From NCBI GenBank assembly GCA_030603695.1, contig JAUVXF010000002.1, positions 184,015 through 248,014 on the forward strand: a stretch of 64,000 nucleotides of DNA, read 5' to 3'. Below are positions 45,029 through 53,552 of the stretch, one piece after another. The position numbers and the translations under genes are program-made. Numbering within the stretch: the stretch's first letter is position 1; the number at the start of each line of letters is the position of its first letter. The notes under the pieces were generated by a model. That model was not told the origin of the DNA. It was given only the letters and a program-made list of their open reading frames with translations, and searched no databases. Source of the stretch: Natronohydrobacter sp. (GTDB lineage Bacteria > Pseudomonadota > Alphaproteobacteria > Rhodobacterales > Rhodobacteraceae).

Positions 45029-45072
45029 GTGGTTTCGCCACAGCTATCACGCGAGAGTGACTACGAAACCAC
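45029..45072 (-). repeat. Inverted repeat downstream of the pseudouridine synthase gene
   Basis: Perfect 9-bp arms GTGGTTTCG/CGAAACCAC with a 26-base spacer that itself contains a smaller CACGC...GAGTG pairing. It abuts the rluB-like stop codon. It could end transcription, but no T tract follows. Confidence 0.5.
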
Positions 45073-45073
45073 C

Positions 45074-46138
45074 CTAGTGCCCGGAACCAGGGCCTTTCCT
45101 TGGCGGTTTTGCCGCCCCGGGCCGCGCTGCGGTGGCTTTGCCCATGGGGCCACGGTCATCCCGGCTGCGCTGCGGTTTGGCGGCCCCAGGGCGCGCCCCC
45201 TTGCCTGCAAGCGGATTCTCTGGCCGCGCCGAAAGCTCGCGCGCGGGGCCGGTCTTGGCTCCGGCCGCCTTGTGCTGTGCCGTCTTCACCGCACCTTTTG
45301 CGGCGTCCCGCGTGGCGCGGCTTGCCGGGCGCGCCACGCCCGATTTGCCTGCCTTTGGGGCAGGGCGGCCATGCTCTTCTCCCGCGAGAGGGCGGCCCAG
45401 GCCAAGCTGCTCGCGCAGAACGCGCGGCCTCACCTCTTCCACGGCACCGCGCCCCAATGTGCCCAGTTCAAACGGGCCATAGCTGACCCGGATCAGCCGG
45501 TTCACGCTCAGCCCTACATGAAACAGCGCCCGCCGGATTTCCCGGTTGCGCCCTTCGCGGATACCAATCGTCAACCAGGCATTCGCGCCTTGCTGCCGGT
45601 CAATCGCCACATCCATCGGCAAAAATGCCTCACCCTCCAAGGTGATGCCCGCGCGCAAGGGCGCAAGGATGGCATCTGTGGGCGCGCCATTCACCCGCAC
45701 GCGGTATTTGCGCAGCCAGCCTGTGCTGGGCAGTTCCAGCTTTCGCTTCAACTCGCCATCATTGGTCAGCAGCAACAGCCCTTCCGAATTCAAATCCAGC
45801 CGCCCGATGGATACCACGCGCGGCAAGCCTTCGGGCAGATTGTCAAAAACCGTAGGGCGCCCTTCTTCATCGCGGGTTGTTGTCACCAGGCCCAGAGGCT
45901 TGTGATACAACCATAGCCGCGCGGGCTGGCGCTCTGGCAGGGGTTTGCCATCTACTGTAATGCGGGCATTGGGGCCAACATTCAACGCGGGGCTGTCAAT
46001 CACCTTGCCATTCACGGCCACCCGGCGCGCCTGGATCATCACTTCCGCCTCGCGCCGAGAGGCAATCCCCGCCCGCGCAAGAACCTTCGCAATGCGCTCT
46101 CCCGCAGGGGCCGCACCGGGTTTTGCCGTATTGTCCAT
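45074..46138 (-). CDS. RluB/RsuA-family pseudouridine synthase
   Basis: This 354-residue enzyme has an N-terminal S4 RNA-binding domain (about 14-60, RIAKVLARAGIASRREAEVMI). The synthase domain carries the catalytic aspartate D115 in GRLDLNSEGLLLLTNDG, and GRNREIRRALFHVGLSVNRLIR follows. This is the pattern of RluB, which modifies 23S rRNA U2605; RluF/RluE relatives cannot be excluded. The last ~100 residues are a Lys/Arg/Ala/Pro-rich low-complexity tail. ATG at 46138 gives the family N-terminus; the frame is open further upstream through the intergenic repeat. Confidence 0.9.
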   Translation of the reverse strand: MDNTAKPGAAPAGERIAKVLARAGIASRREAEVMIQARRVAVNGKVIDSPALNVGPNARITVDGKPLPERQPARLWLYHKPLGLVTTTRDEEGRPTVFDNLPEGLPRVVSIGRLDLNSEGLLLLTNDGELKRKLELPSTGWLRKYRVRVNGAPTDAILAPLRAGITLEGEAFLPMDVAIDRQQGANAWLTIGIREGRNREIRRALFHVGLSVNRLIRVSYGPFELGTLGRGAVEEVRPRVLREQLGLGRPLAGEEHGRPAPKAGKSGVARPASRATRDAAKGAVKTAQHKAAGAKTGPARELSARPENPLAGKGARPGAAKPQRSRDDRGPMGKATAARPGAAKPPRKGPGSGH

Positions 46139-46146
46139 CAGCGCTC

Positions 46147-46169
46147 TTTCATCTTGGTTCAAATATCCT
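46147..46169 (-). repeat. Short intergenic repeat, copy 1
   Basis: On the minus strand this reads AGGATATTTG, two variable bases, then CCAAGATGAAA, preceded by a run of C. It matches copy 2 at 50378-50400 at 21 of 23 positions. It sits 9-31 bases before the rluB-like start, and the downstream flank is G/C-rich. I recall similar elements scattered between genes in Rhodobacterales. Confidence 0.75.
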
Positions 46170-46223
46170 GGGGGGAGGGCGGCTTGCCGACCGGGGGGCA
46201 AAGCCCCCCATGCGCCGCCTGCC

Positions 46224-46862
46224 TCATGGCGCCCAGCTTAGGAAGTTCGCGATCATCCGCAAACCCGTGGCTTGTGATTTTTCAGGGTGAAACTGCGTGC
46301 CGATGATCGTATCGCGCGCCACTATCGCGGTCACAGGGCCTGCATACTCCACATGTGCCAGCAAATGCGCGGGGTCGGCCACGTGAAACTGGTAGGAATG
46401 CACGAAATAGGCATGATCGCACGCCGCAATGCCTGCCAGCACCGGATGGGGGCGATCAAGGATCAGATCATTCCAGCCCATATGCGGCACTTTCAGGCTG
46501 GGATCGGCGGGCGTGATGCGCCGCACCTCGCCGCCAATCCAGTCCAAGCCCGCCACATCCTCATATTCGCGCCCAAGGCTGGCCAGCATCTGCATGCCCA
46601 CGCAAATGCCCATAAAGGGCACTGCGCGGCGCAACACGGCGTCTTCTAGCGCCTCTATCATGCCATCTACGGCACTCAGCGCGCGGCGGCAGGCGGGAAA
46701 GGCCCCGTCACCGGGCAACACAATGCGATCTGCGCGCGCCACATCCTCTGTGCGCGCGCTCACCAGAACATCGCCGCCGCCCACCTCTTGCGCCATGCGC
46801 TGAAAGGCTTTTTCGGCGGAATGCAGATTGCCGCTCTCGTAATCTACCAGAACCGTCAGCAT
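46224..46862 (-). CDS. hisH: Imidazole glycerol phosphate synthase, glutamine amidotransferase subunit
   Basis: This 212-residue class I glutamine amidotransferase feeds ammonia to HisF in histidine synthesis. The nucleophile is C87 in FMGICVGMQML, and the H192/E194 pair is in TQFHPEKSQ. The start VLVDYESGNLHSAEKAFQR is typical of HisH. It follows hisB by six bases. The usual hisA and hisF are not immediately downstream; the intergenic repeat and rluB-like gene come instead. Confidence 0.96.
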   Translation of the reverse strand: MLTVLVDYESGNLHSAEKAFQRMAQEVGGGDVLVSARTEDVARADRIVLPGDGAFPACRRALSAVDGMIEALEDAVLRRAVPFMGICVGMQMLASLGREYEDVAGLDWIGGEVRRITPADPSLKVPHMGWNDLILDRPHPVLAGIAACDHAYFVHSYQFHVADPAHLLAHVEYAGPVTAIVARDTIIGTQFHPEKSQATGLRMIANFLSWAP

Positions 46863-46868
46863 CCGCCC

Positions 46869-47456
46869 TTACAATGCCCCCTTGGTCGAGGGGATGGCAT
46901 CCCCCTTGCGGGGGTCTTGCTCCACCGCTGCGCGCAAGGCTTGCGCGCAGGCTTTGAACGCGGCCTCTGCGATATGGTGGGAATTGATCCCATGCAGCTT
47001 GTCCATATGCAGCGTGATCCCGCCATGGCTGGACAGCGCCTGAAAGAACTCGCGCACCAGTTCGGTATCAAAGCTGCCGATCTTGGCGGTGGGAAAGTCG
47101 ATATTCCACACCAGATAGGGACGGCCCGACAAATCCAGCGCACAGGCGATCTGTGCATCATCCATGGGCAGGTGACACGCGCCGTAGCGGCGAATGCCGC
47201 GCTTGTCGCCCAAGGCTTGCACCAGCGCCTGACCAATCGCGATGCCGCAATCTTCCACTGTGTGGTGATCGTCAATATGCAGATCACCCTTTGCGCGCAG
47301 GCTGATATCAATCAGCGAGTGGCGCGCTAGCTGATCAAGCATATGGTCGAAAAACCCCACGCCCGTCTGGCAATCATAGCGGCCTTCGCCATCCAGATTA
47401 AGGCTGACCGTGATCTCTGTCTCAGATGTTTTGCGTGTTATGCTGGCTTGCCGCAT
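46869..47456 (-). CDS. hisB: Imidazoleglycerol-phosphate dehydratase
   Basis: This 195-residue monofunctional HisB catalyses the sixth step of histidine synthesis. The two metal-binding His clusters are visible: [17 protein letters not shown] and [15 protein letters not shown], with [12 protein letters not shown] near the N-terminus. Length fits the unfused bacterial enzyme (the E. coli protein has an added phosphatase domain). It heads the minus-strand unit hisB-hisH and diverges from deoD. Confidence 0.97.
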   Translation of the reverse strand: MRQASITRKTSETEITVSLNLDGEGRYDCQTGVGFFDHMLDQLARHSLIDISLRAKGDLHIDDHHTVEDCGIAIGQALVQALGDKRGIRRYGACHLPMDDAQIACALDLSGRPYLVWNIDFPTAKIGSFDTELVREFFQALSSHGGITLHMDKLHGINSHHIAEAAFKACAQALRAAVEQDPRKGDAIPSTKGAL

Positions 47457-47566
47457 GGTTTATCCTGTCCCTGTTCACCATCATCCCTGCCCGCTGATCT
47501 ATAGGCGCTTGCGCTGCGCGGGGGAAGGGGGCAATCTGCCGCCAGACACGCACGCGGGGATTGAGG

Positions 47567-48271
47567 ATGACGATTCATATAGGGGCCGAACCGGGCCAGA
47601 TTGCAGAAACGGTGCTGATGCCCGGTGATCCCTTGCGCGCCAAATGGGCGGCAGAGCGGTTTCTGGAAGGGGCTGTCTGTGTCAATCAGGTGCGGGGCAT
47701 GCTGGGTTATACCGGGCAGTGGCGCGGCCAGCGTGTGACAATCCACGGGTCTGGCATGGGCATGCCGTCGCTCTCGATCTATGCAAATGAACTGATCCGC
47801 GATTATGGCGCGAAAACGCTTATCCGCATCGGTTCTGCGGGGGCGATGCAGCCGGGGATCGGTATTCGTGATATCGTGCTGGCGCAGGCTTGTACCACGC
47901 TCTCCACCCCTTCGCGCGGGATATTCCGCGAGATCAACTTTGCCCCTTGCGCGGATTTCGGGCTTTTGCAGGCCGCGCACAAAGCAGCGCAGGCCCGCGG
48001 CGCGCGCGTGCATGTGGGCAATATCTATTCCTCGGATGTGTTTTATGACGAACGCCCCGATCTGGGCGAGATCATGCAGCGCCACGGCGTGCTGTGCGTG
48101 GAGATGGAGGCGGCGGAGTTGTATTCTGTCGCTGCGCGGCACGGCGTGCGCGCGCTGGCCGTGCTGACAATTTCCGACCATCTGCTGACGCATGACGCCC
48201 TGCCCGCGCAAGAGCGCGAGCAAAGCTTTGGCGAGATGGTGGAACTGGCGCTGGAGGCCGCTTTCGCCTGA
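47567..48271 (+). CDS. deoD: Purine-nucleoside phosphorylase, DeoD type
   Basis: This 234-residue trimeric/hexameric-type phosphorylase splits purine (deoxy)nucleosides with phosphate. It starts [27 protein letters not shown], with [15 protein letters not shown] and [20 protein letters not shown]. The SDH residues in LTISDHLL near the C-terminus include the catalytic aspartate. ATG at 47567 has GGGG seven bases upstream; TTG at 47561 would add two residues. The gene is alone on the plus strand, ahead of the rpsB leader. Confidence 0.95.
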   Translation: MTIHIGAEPGQIAETVLMPGDPLRAKWAAERFLEGAVCVNQVRGMLGYTGQWRGQRVTIHGSGMGMPSLSIYANELIRDYGAKTLIRIGSAGAMQPGIGIRDIVLAQACTTLSTPSRGIFREINFAPCADFGLLQAAHKAAQARGARVHVGNIYSSDVFYDERPDLGEIMQRHGVLCVEMEAAELYSVAARHGVRALAVLTISDHLLTHDALPAQEREQSFGEMVELALEAAFA

Positions 48272-48291
48272 TCGGGGGCTATATCGCGCCT

Positions 48292-48469
48292 TGGGGCTGC
48301 GTAAAGCCCCTTGCAACCGCGCCGCAAGGGCGCTAAGGCAGCGCCACTTCACAGGCAGAGGTCGGGCCGTGGGATCAAAATCCCCCGCGTGTCCACCGGT
48401 TGAGGCAGAGGGCGCAAGTCCGAAGCCTTGAAACCCTCTGCTCAGGCGCAAACCGGAAAGGAAAACGAT
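48292..48469 (+). promoter_or_regulatory. Structured 5' leader of rpsB
   Basis: The first hairpin, GGGGCT/AGCCCC (about 48294-48309), may end the deoD transcript. Next is GGGAT-CAAA-ATCCC (48371-48384). The most striking fold is a two-part stem: outer CCGGTT (48396-48401) with AACCGG (48451-48456), inner GCAGAGGG (48405-48412) with CCCTCTGC (48434-48441). The outer stem ends two bases before the AAAGGA ribosome site, so folding would control access to it. Ribosomal protein genes are often autoregulated through such leaders; binding of S2 is an inference. Confidence 0.6.
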
Positions 48470-49258
48470 ATGGCGCTTCCTGATTTCACGTTGCGTCAGC
48501 TTTTGGAAGCTGGCGTTCACTTCGGCCACCAGACACAGCGCTGGAACCCGCGCATGGCGCCCTATATCTATGGCGAGCGTAATGGCATTCACATTCTTGA
48601 TCTGACACAGACCGTGCCTTTGCTGGATGCGGCGCTGAATGTCATTCGCGAGACAGTGGCCAAGGGCGGCAGCATCCTGTTTGTCGGAACCAAGCGTCAG
48701 GCGGCGAAATCCATCGCTGATGCAGCCGAGCGTTCGGCACAGTTTTACATGAACCACCGCTGGCTGGGCGGCACGCTGACCAACTGGAAAACCGTTTCCC
48801 AGTCCATCCAGCGCCTGAAAGCCATTGACGAGCAGCTGGAAAGCGGCGCCGGTGGTCTGACCAAGAAAGAACGCCTGGGCATGGAGCGCGAGCAGGCCAA
48901 ATTGCAGGCATCGCTTGGCGGTATCCGCGATATGGGCGGCCTTCCCAGCCTGCTGTTCATCATCGATGTGAACAAGGAAGATCTGGCCATTCTGGAAGCC
49001 AAGAAACTGGGTATCCCGGTTGTGGCCGTGGTGGATACAAACTGCCCGCCAGAAGGTGTGGATTACATCATCCCCGGCAATGACGATGCGGCCCGCGCAA
49101 TTGCACTGTATTGCGATCTGGCGGCCCGTGCGGCACTGGATGGCATGAGCGCGCAGATGGGCGCTGCCGGGATTGACCTGGGCGCGCTGGAAGAGGCACC
49201 GGTAGAAGAGGTTCTGGCCGAAGCCGGGATCGAGACAGCCGAAGCCTCTGAGGCGTGA
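48470..49258 (+). CDS. rpsB: 30S ribosomal protein S2
   Basis: This 262-residue S2 begins [28 protein letters not shown] and contains [25 protein letters not shown] and the conserved [25 protein letters not shown] region in outline. The C-terminus has an acidic Glu/Ala tail as in alphaproteobacteria. The ATG at 48470 has an AAAGGA ribosome site; the frame is open upstream to 48428 only by chance. tsf follows, as in nearly all bacteria. Confidence 0.98.
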   Translation: MALPDFTLRQLLEAGVHFGHQTQRWNPRMAPYIYGERNGIHILDLTQTVPLLDAALNVIRETVAKGGSILFVGTKRQAAKSIADAAERSAQFYMNHRWLGGTLTNWKTVSQSIQRLKAIDEQLESGAGGLTKKERLGMEREQAKLQASLGGIRDMGGLPSLLFIIDVNKEDLAILEAKKLGIPVVAVVDTNCPPEGVDYIIPGNDDAARAIALYCDLAARAALDGMSAQMGAAGIDLGALEEAPVEEVLAEAGIETAEASEA

Positions 49259-49282
49259 TCAGACGCGCTTTGACATGAATTT

Positions 49283-49318
49283 GTGACAGGGTTGTGCCGT
49301 AATGGCCCTGTCACTTTT
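49283..49318 (+). terminator. Attenuator-like hairpin between rpsB and tsf
   Basis: Perfect 9-bp arms GTGACAGGG/CCCTGTCAC with a 14-base loop, followed by TTTTCC. A partial terminator at this point would lower tsf relative to rpsB, or tsf transcript could start separately. Confidence 0.75.
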
Positions 49319-49343
49319 CCCATTTCTGCAGGAGAGCAAAACG

Positions 49344-50237
49344 ATGACAATCACCGCTGCAATGGTGAAGGAACTGCGCGAGTCGACTGGCGCAGGCATG
49401 ATGGACGCCAAAAAGGCGCTGACCGAAACCAATGGTGACATGGAAGCGGCAGTGGACTGGCTGCGCACCAAGGGCCTGGCCAAAGCCGCCAAGAAAGCTG
49501 ACCGCGTGGCCGCCGAAGGGCTGGTTGGTGTGGCCGTTGAAGGTGGCAAAGGCGTTGCTGTAGAGATCAACTCTGAAACCGATTTTGTGGCCAAGAATGC
49601 CGAATTCCAAGCCATGGTGGGCGCGATCACAAAAGCAGCACTCGGCGTGGCCGATGTGACAGCGCTGAAAGCCGCCCATGTGGATGGCAAGCCTGTGGAA
49701 ACCGTGCTGACAGATGCGATTGCCAAAATCGGCGAGAACATGACCTTGCGCCGCATGGATGTGGTCGAGGGTGAGAGCGTTGCGGCCTATGTGCACAATG
49801 CCGCCGCTGATGGCATGGGCAAAATCGGTGTGCTGGTGGCGCTGAAAGGCGCAGATAACGGCATTGGCAAACAGTTGGCCATGCATATCGCAGCCACCAG
49901 CCCGCTGGCGCTGAATGAAGCCGCCCTTGATCCCGCCGTGGTAGAGCGCGAGCGCGCAGTCCAGACGCAAAAGGCCCTGGAAGAGAATGCAAGCTCTGAC
50001 AAGCCAAAGCCCGAAGCGGTGATCCAGAACAATATCATCCCCGGCCGGATGAAGAAGTTTTTGGAAGAAAACACGCTTGTGAACCAGAAATTCGTCATGA
50101 ACCCCGATATCACTGTGGCGCAGGCCGCATCGGAAGCGGGTGTGGAAATTCTGGGCTTTATCCGCATGGGTGTGGGTGAAGGCATTGAGAAAAAAGAAGA
50201 AAACTTCGCTGAGGAAGTGGCGAAAATGCAGGGCTGA
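49344..50237 (+). CDS. tsf: Translation elongation factor Ts
   Basis: This 297-residue guanine-nucleotide exchange factor recycles EF-Tu-GDP. The N-terminal UBA-like part is [23 protein letters not shown]; the core holds [14 protein letters not shown], the classic EF-Ts signature, and the DVV..P region. Frame is open to 49302, but GCAGGAG is upstream of the ATG at 49344 and the family starts there. A terminator follows 24 bases after the stop. Confidence 0.98.
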   Translation: MTITAAMVKELRESTGAGMMDAKKALTETNGDMEAAVDWLRTKGLAKAAKKADRVAAEGLVGVAVEGGKGVAVEINSETDFVAKNAEFQAMVGAITKAALGVADVTALKAAHVDGKPVETVLTDAIAKIGENMTLRRMDVVEGESVAAYVHNAAADGMGKIGVLVALKGADNGIGKQLAMHIAATSPLALNEAALDPAVVERERAVQTQKALEENASSDKPKPEAVIQNNIIPGRMKKFLEENTLVNQKFVMNPDITVAQAASEAGVEILGFIRMGVGEGIEKKEENFAEEVAKMQG

Positions 50238-50261
50238 GCCTGCCAGTTTCGCCAAGGATGA

Positions 50262-50290
50262 AAGCGGCGCCTGTTGCGGGCGCCGCTTTT
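50262..50290 (+). terminator. Rho-independent terminator of rpsB-tsf
   Basis: Perfect 8-bp stem GCGGCGCC/GGCGCCGC with a 7-base loop, then TTTT. It lies 26 bases past the tsf stop. Confidence 0.9.
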
Positions 50291-50377
50291 GCATGATCAG
50301 GGTTGCGCTGTGAGGCGGGCGGCGAAGGGGGGCGCTCGCGCCCCCCTCTTGCGGCTTTGCCGCAATTCACCCCCCTG

Positions 50378-50400
50378 AGGATATTTGTGCCAAGATGAAA
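50378..50400 (+). repeat. Short intergenic repeat, copy 2
   Basis: AGGATATTTG, two variable bases, CCAAGATGAAA, preceded by a C run. It agrees at 21 of 23 positions with the minus-strand copy at 46147-46169. It lies between the tsf terminator and the convergent SulP gene end. The sequence before it also contains a small TTGCGGC/GCCGCAA hairpin (50349-50365). Confidence 0.75.
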
Positions 50401-50420
50401 CCCCGCCTGCGGCAGCAAGT

Positions 50421-52187
50421 TTAGGCTGGCAGGCGCGGGCGCGCAGTTTCGCAGCGGGCGAGGTTGAGGGTTTGGGTGCTCAGGGCTGGTGCGAGACGTT
50501 GCATGGCATCGAATTGGGTAAGATGCACCTCTCCTGTGAGGTCTGCGAGAAAATGGCTGCGCGCCAGTTGATCCATGACCGGGCCTTTCACCTCTGACAG
50601 GTGGAAGGCGACCCCTGCCTCTTGCAGGCGCTGATTGATGGCTTCCAAGCTTTCAAGCGCGGAGGCATCGATGTAATTTACCGCGCTGCATTGCAAGATG
50701 ACATGGCGCAGTTCCGGGGCTTCGGCCAGGGCTTGGACAATCCGGTCTTCAAGCGCGCGGGCATTGGGGAAATAGAGCGATTCATCCACGCGGATCGCGA
50801 AGATCGCGGGATCCGTTACGACCCGGTGGCGAGCGATGTTTCGGAAATGTTCGGTTCCCGGCACCTGGCCTATGACGGCCATATGGGGCCGGGAGGTGCG
50901 GTAAAGATAGAGCAGGAGCGACAGGCCGACCCCGGCCAGAAGCCCTTGTTCCACACCGACAAGCAGCGTGACGCCCATGGTCGTGGCCATGGCGGCACCA
51001 TCGGCGCGGGAATAGGCGAAAATCCGGGGCAGGGCGCGGAGATCCAGCAGCGAAACCACGGCCACGATGATGATGGCGGCAAGCGTGGCGCGCGGCAGGA
51101 AATAGAGCATGGGCGTCAGCGCTAGAAGCGCCACGCCAATGAACAGTGCCGTTATCGCGCCTGCGGCAGGTGTGGCGGCACCTGCGTCATAATTCACGAT
51201 CGAGCGTGACAGGCCGCCTGTAACCGGCATGGCCTGGCTGATGCCCGCGCCCAGATTTGCCAGCCCCAGCGCCACAAGTTCGCGATCGGGATCAATGAAC
51301 TGGCGTTTCTTGGCGGCCAGTGTCTGCGCGATGGAGACGGATTCGACATAGCCGACAATCGCGATCATGAGGGCGGGCGCAAGGAGGAGTTGGATCAGGC
51401 CAATATCCCATGCAGGCAAGCCCATCTGTGGCAGGCCGCGCGGGATATCCCCCACGATGGCCACGCCATAATCGGTGAGGTTGAAGGCCCAAGTGCCCAG
51501 TGTGGTGCCAATAACCGCGATCAGCAGCCCGGTTTTGCCCAAGAGCCGCGCGGGTGCCTGCGATAGCCCCATACGGATCAGTAGCCGCCCAAGCCCCGCG
51601 CGCGCCCAGAAAAGAAATGCCAGAACCAGCGCAGACAACACCAGAGTTGGCACAGAAACTGTGCCCAGCGTTGTCACCAGCGACGGGATTAGCTCGGGCA
51701 GTGTTTTGCCTTGAATGTCGGCGCCTGTCAGGTGGCGCAACTGGCTGGCGGCAATCAGAATGCCCGCAGCCGTAATAAAGCCGGAAATCACAGGGTGGCT
51801 GAGAAAATTGGCCAAAAACCCAAGGCGCAGCAGGCCAAGCGCCAGCATCATGCCGCCCGAGAGAAGCGCGATCCAGAGCGCGGCAAGATGGTAGCCTTGC
51901 GAGCCGATAGCCGCCACAGACCCCGCTGCTGCCGCTGTCATAAGCGCCACGACAGCCACAGGCCCGACGGCCAGCGCGTTGGAGCTGCCAAAGGCCGCGT
52001 AGAGCAGCAAAGGCAGAATTGCCCCATAAAGCCCCGCCTGAGGTGGCAGCCCTGCAAGCATGGCATAGGCCATGGCCTGCGGAACCAGCATGATCGCAAC
52101 CACGGTTGCGGCGATGATATCATGCGTTGCGTCTGTGCGGGAATAGCGCCGTGCCCATGTCAGAAAAGGGAAATAGGTGTGAAGCAT
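50421..52187 (-). CDS. SulP-family anion transporter with STAS domain
   Basis: This 588-residue protein has a SulP membrane part (about residues 10-420, some 10-12 hydrophobic segments) with LVPQAMAYAMLAGLPPQAGLYG, the SulP signature, and GSSNALAVGPVAVVALM. A cytoplasmic STAS domain (about 445-555) follows, with ILQCSAVNYIDASALESLEAI. Members transport sulfate, bicarbonate or other anions; the substrate here cannot be told. ATG at 52187 fits the family start; the open frame extends upstream through non-coding sequence. It is monocistronic. Confidence 0.91.
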   Translation of the reverse strand: MLHTYFPFLTWARRYSRTDATHDIIAATVVAIMLVPQAMAYAMLAGLPPQAGLYGAILPLLLYAAFGSSNALAVGPVAVVALMTAAAAGSVAAIGSQGYHLAALWIALLSGGMMLALGLLRLGFLANFLSHPVISGFITAAGILIAASQLRHLTGADIQGKTLPELIPSLVTTLGTVSVPTLVLSALVLAFLFWARAGLGRLLIRMGLSQAPARLLGKTGLLIAVIGTTLGTWAFNLTDYGVAIVGDIPRGLPQMGLPAWDIGLIQLLLAPALMIAIVGYVESVSIAQTLAAKKRQFIDPDRELVALGLANLGAGISQAMPVTGGLSRSIVNYDAGAATPAAGAITALFIGVALLALTPMLYFLPRATLAAIIIVAVVSLLDLRALPRIFAYSRADGAAMATTMGVTLLVGVEQGLLAGVGLSLLLYLYRTSRPHMAVIGQVPGTEHFRNIARHRVVTDPAIFAIRVDESLYFPNARALEDRIVQALAEAPELRHVILQCSAVNYIDASALESLEAINQRLQEAGVAFHLSEVKGPVMDQLARSHFLADLTGEVHLTQFDAMQRLAPALSTQTLNLARCETARPRLPA

Positions 52188-52304
52188 GGGAGAATACCTG
52201 ATGTGGGAGGGCCGATATTTGGGCGGCATATGAGCAGCGATCAGGGTGCTATATACTGGCGCAAAAATATATTGCAAGTTTTGAATGTTTTGGGCGCGCC
52301 GAAA

Positions 52305-52332
52305 CAAAAACCCCCGGCGCAATGGCCGGGGG
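52305..52332 (-). terminator. Rho-independent terminator of znuA
   Basis: Perfect 8-bp stem CCCCCGGC/GCCGGGGG with a 6-base loop, running into TTTTTG on the minus strand, 37 bases past the znuA stop. Confidence 0.9.
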
Positions 52333-52369
52333 TGGTAGGCGCGTGTTAGGTGGCTGCGTGCCGCGCGGA

Positions 52370-53485
52370 TTACCCTGCCACGCAATCCGCTATTGATTGC
52401 GCCAATGTGCGCATCAGGCTGGGATAGAGCATCGGCCCAGGTTCTAGCGTCATGCCCTCTGGGTCTAGCGCGCGACCGATTCGGATATCTGTGCCTTCCA
52501 CCACTACATCCACATAGCGCGCCGAATGGTTGACTTCGGGGAAGATGCAGACTGCGCCATCTTGCTGCAATTGTGCGCGCAATTCTGCCAGGCGCTGTGC
52601 GCCGGGGGCGGCGGCATCGCCCAAAGCGATAGTGCCTGCTACATTTACCCCAAACTCTTCCGAGAAATAGCCATAAGCATCGTGGAACACGATCAACGGG
52701 GCTGCGCCAACAGGGGCCAGCAGTGTGGCAATGTCTTGGCGTAACTGGCCAATCTCTGCGCGGGCGGCGGCGGCATTTGCGGCATATATCTCTGCGTTCT
52801 GGGGGTCTTTATCGGATAGCTCGGCAGCGATCCGCGCCAGCCAGATTTCCACATTGCCCGTATTCAACCACAGATGCGGGTCTGTGCCGGTATGGGCGTG
52901 GCCATGGTCGTGATCATGCCCAGGATGATCATGGGCGTGACCTTCCCCGTGGGCATGCGCGTGGTCATCCTGTGCGTGATTGTGGCCGTGATCGTCGTGC
53001 GCGTGGTCATCATGGGCGTGGTCGTGGCCGTGGTCATCATGCGCGTGGTCATCATGGGCGTGGCTGTGGCCGTGGTCATCATGGGCGTGATTGTGGCCGT
53101 GGTCATCATGCGCGTGGTCATCATGGGCGTGATCGTGGCCATGATCCTCGCCAAACTCGCGCAGGCGCAGGCCCTCGGCGGTGATCAAGGTTACGATCTT
53201 GCCGTCAGCCTCTACCCCGGCAAGGGCGCGGGCCAGCCAGGGGGTCAGTTCTTCACCAACCCAAAAAACCAGATCGGCCTGTGCCAGATCGCGGGCTTGG
53301 GAGGGGCGCAACTGGAAGGAATGCGGATCGCCCCCCCTGTCCAGCAGCAAATCCGCTGTGCCCGTGTCGCCCATCACCATTGAAACCAAAGAATTGGTCA
53401 CAGGAAAATCTGTCACCACGCGCAGTGTATCTGCGGCAAGCGGTGTGGACATCATGGCGCAGGCCAATGCGAGGGAGTAGCGCAT
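52370..53485 (-). CDS. znuA: High-affinity zinc ABC transporter substrate-binding protein with very long His-rich loop
   Basis: This 371-residue periplasmic protein has a signal peptide ending near LAADTL (residue 18). The cluster A-I fold is shown by DFPVTNSLVSMVMGD and GGDPHSFQLRPSQARDL with ligand H55, then GTDPHLWLN with H204 and a later FHDAYGYF. Between residues 113 and 199 lies a loop of about 87 residues with 36 histidines and many aspartates, which is longer than the roughly 25-30-residue loop of E. coli ZnuA. Such loops are thought to buffer or scavenge zinc. It diverges from zur-znuC-znuB over a gap with two Zur-like boxes. Confidence 0.96.
   Translation of the reverse strand: MRYSLALACAMMSTPLAADTLRVVTDFPVTNSLVSMVMGDTGTADLLLDRGGDPHSFQLRPSQARDLAQADLVFWVGEELTPWLARALAGVEADGKIVTLITAEGLRLREFGEDHGHDHAHDDHAHDDHGHNHAHDDHGHSHAHDDHAHDDHGHDHAHDDHAHDDHGHNHAQDDHAHAHGEGHAHDHPGHDHDHGHAHTGTDPHLWLNTGNVEIWLARIAAELSDKDPQNAEIYAANAAAARAEIGQLRQDIATLLAPVGAAPLIVFHDAYGYFSEEFGVNVAGTIALGDAAAPGAQRLAELRAQLQQDGAVCIFPEVNHSARYVDVVVEGTDIRIGRALDPEGMTLEPGPMLYPSLMRTLAQSIADCVAG
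52889..53149 (-). repeat. His/Asp-coding tandem repeat within znuA
   Basis: The loop is built from 14-residue (42-base) units HAHDDHAHDDHGHx at residues 119-132, 142-155 and 156-169, with a shortened 9-residue copy at 133-141. Near-identical units at the DNA level mean copy number can change by slippage or recombination without frameshift. Confidence 0.85.
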
Positions 53486-53498
53486 CCCGGTCTCCTTG

Positions 53499-53513
53499 TG
53501 TTATACAATCACA
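53499..53513. promoter_or_regulatory. Zur-like box A (znuA side)
   Basis: TGTTAT-ACA-ATCACA matches the box B palindrome with one change in the second half. It lies 14-28 bases before the znuA start. Confidence 0.65.
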
Positions 53514-53525
53514 AGACACATCTAA

Positions 53526-53540
53526 TGTTATACCATAACA
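53526..53540. promoter_or_regulatory. Zur-like box B (zur side)
   Basis: TGTTAT-ACC-ATAACA is a perfect palindrome of 6-base arms, within AATGTTATA...ATAACA, which fits the Zur consensus. It lies 13-27 bases upstream of the zur start. The centre-to-centre distance from box A is 27 bases. Confidence 0.85.
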
Positions 53541-53552
53541 GTCAAGGCGGAA

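Noticed and set aside
52889..53149. CRISPR-like array of repeats
   Set aside because: The units are contiguous 42-base coding repeats in frame with znuA, without distinct spacers.
52874..53383. A hydrophobic Val/Met-rich ORF antisense to the znuA His loop
   Set aside because: It is the reverse-frame reading of HD-repeat codons (CAT/GAC becoming ATG/GTC), so its membrane-protein look is a by-product of the repeat.
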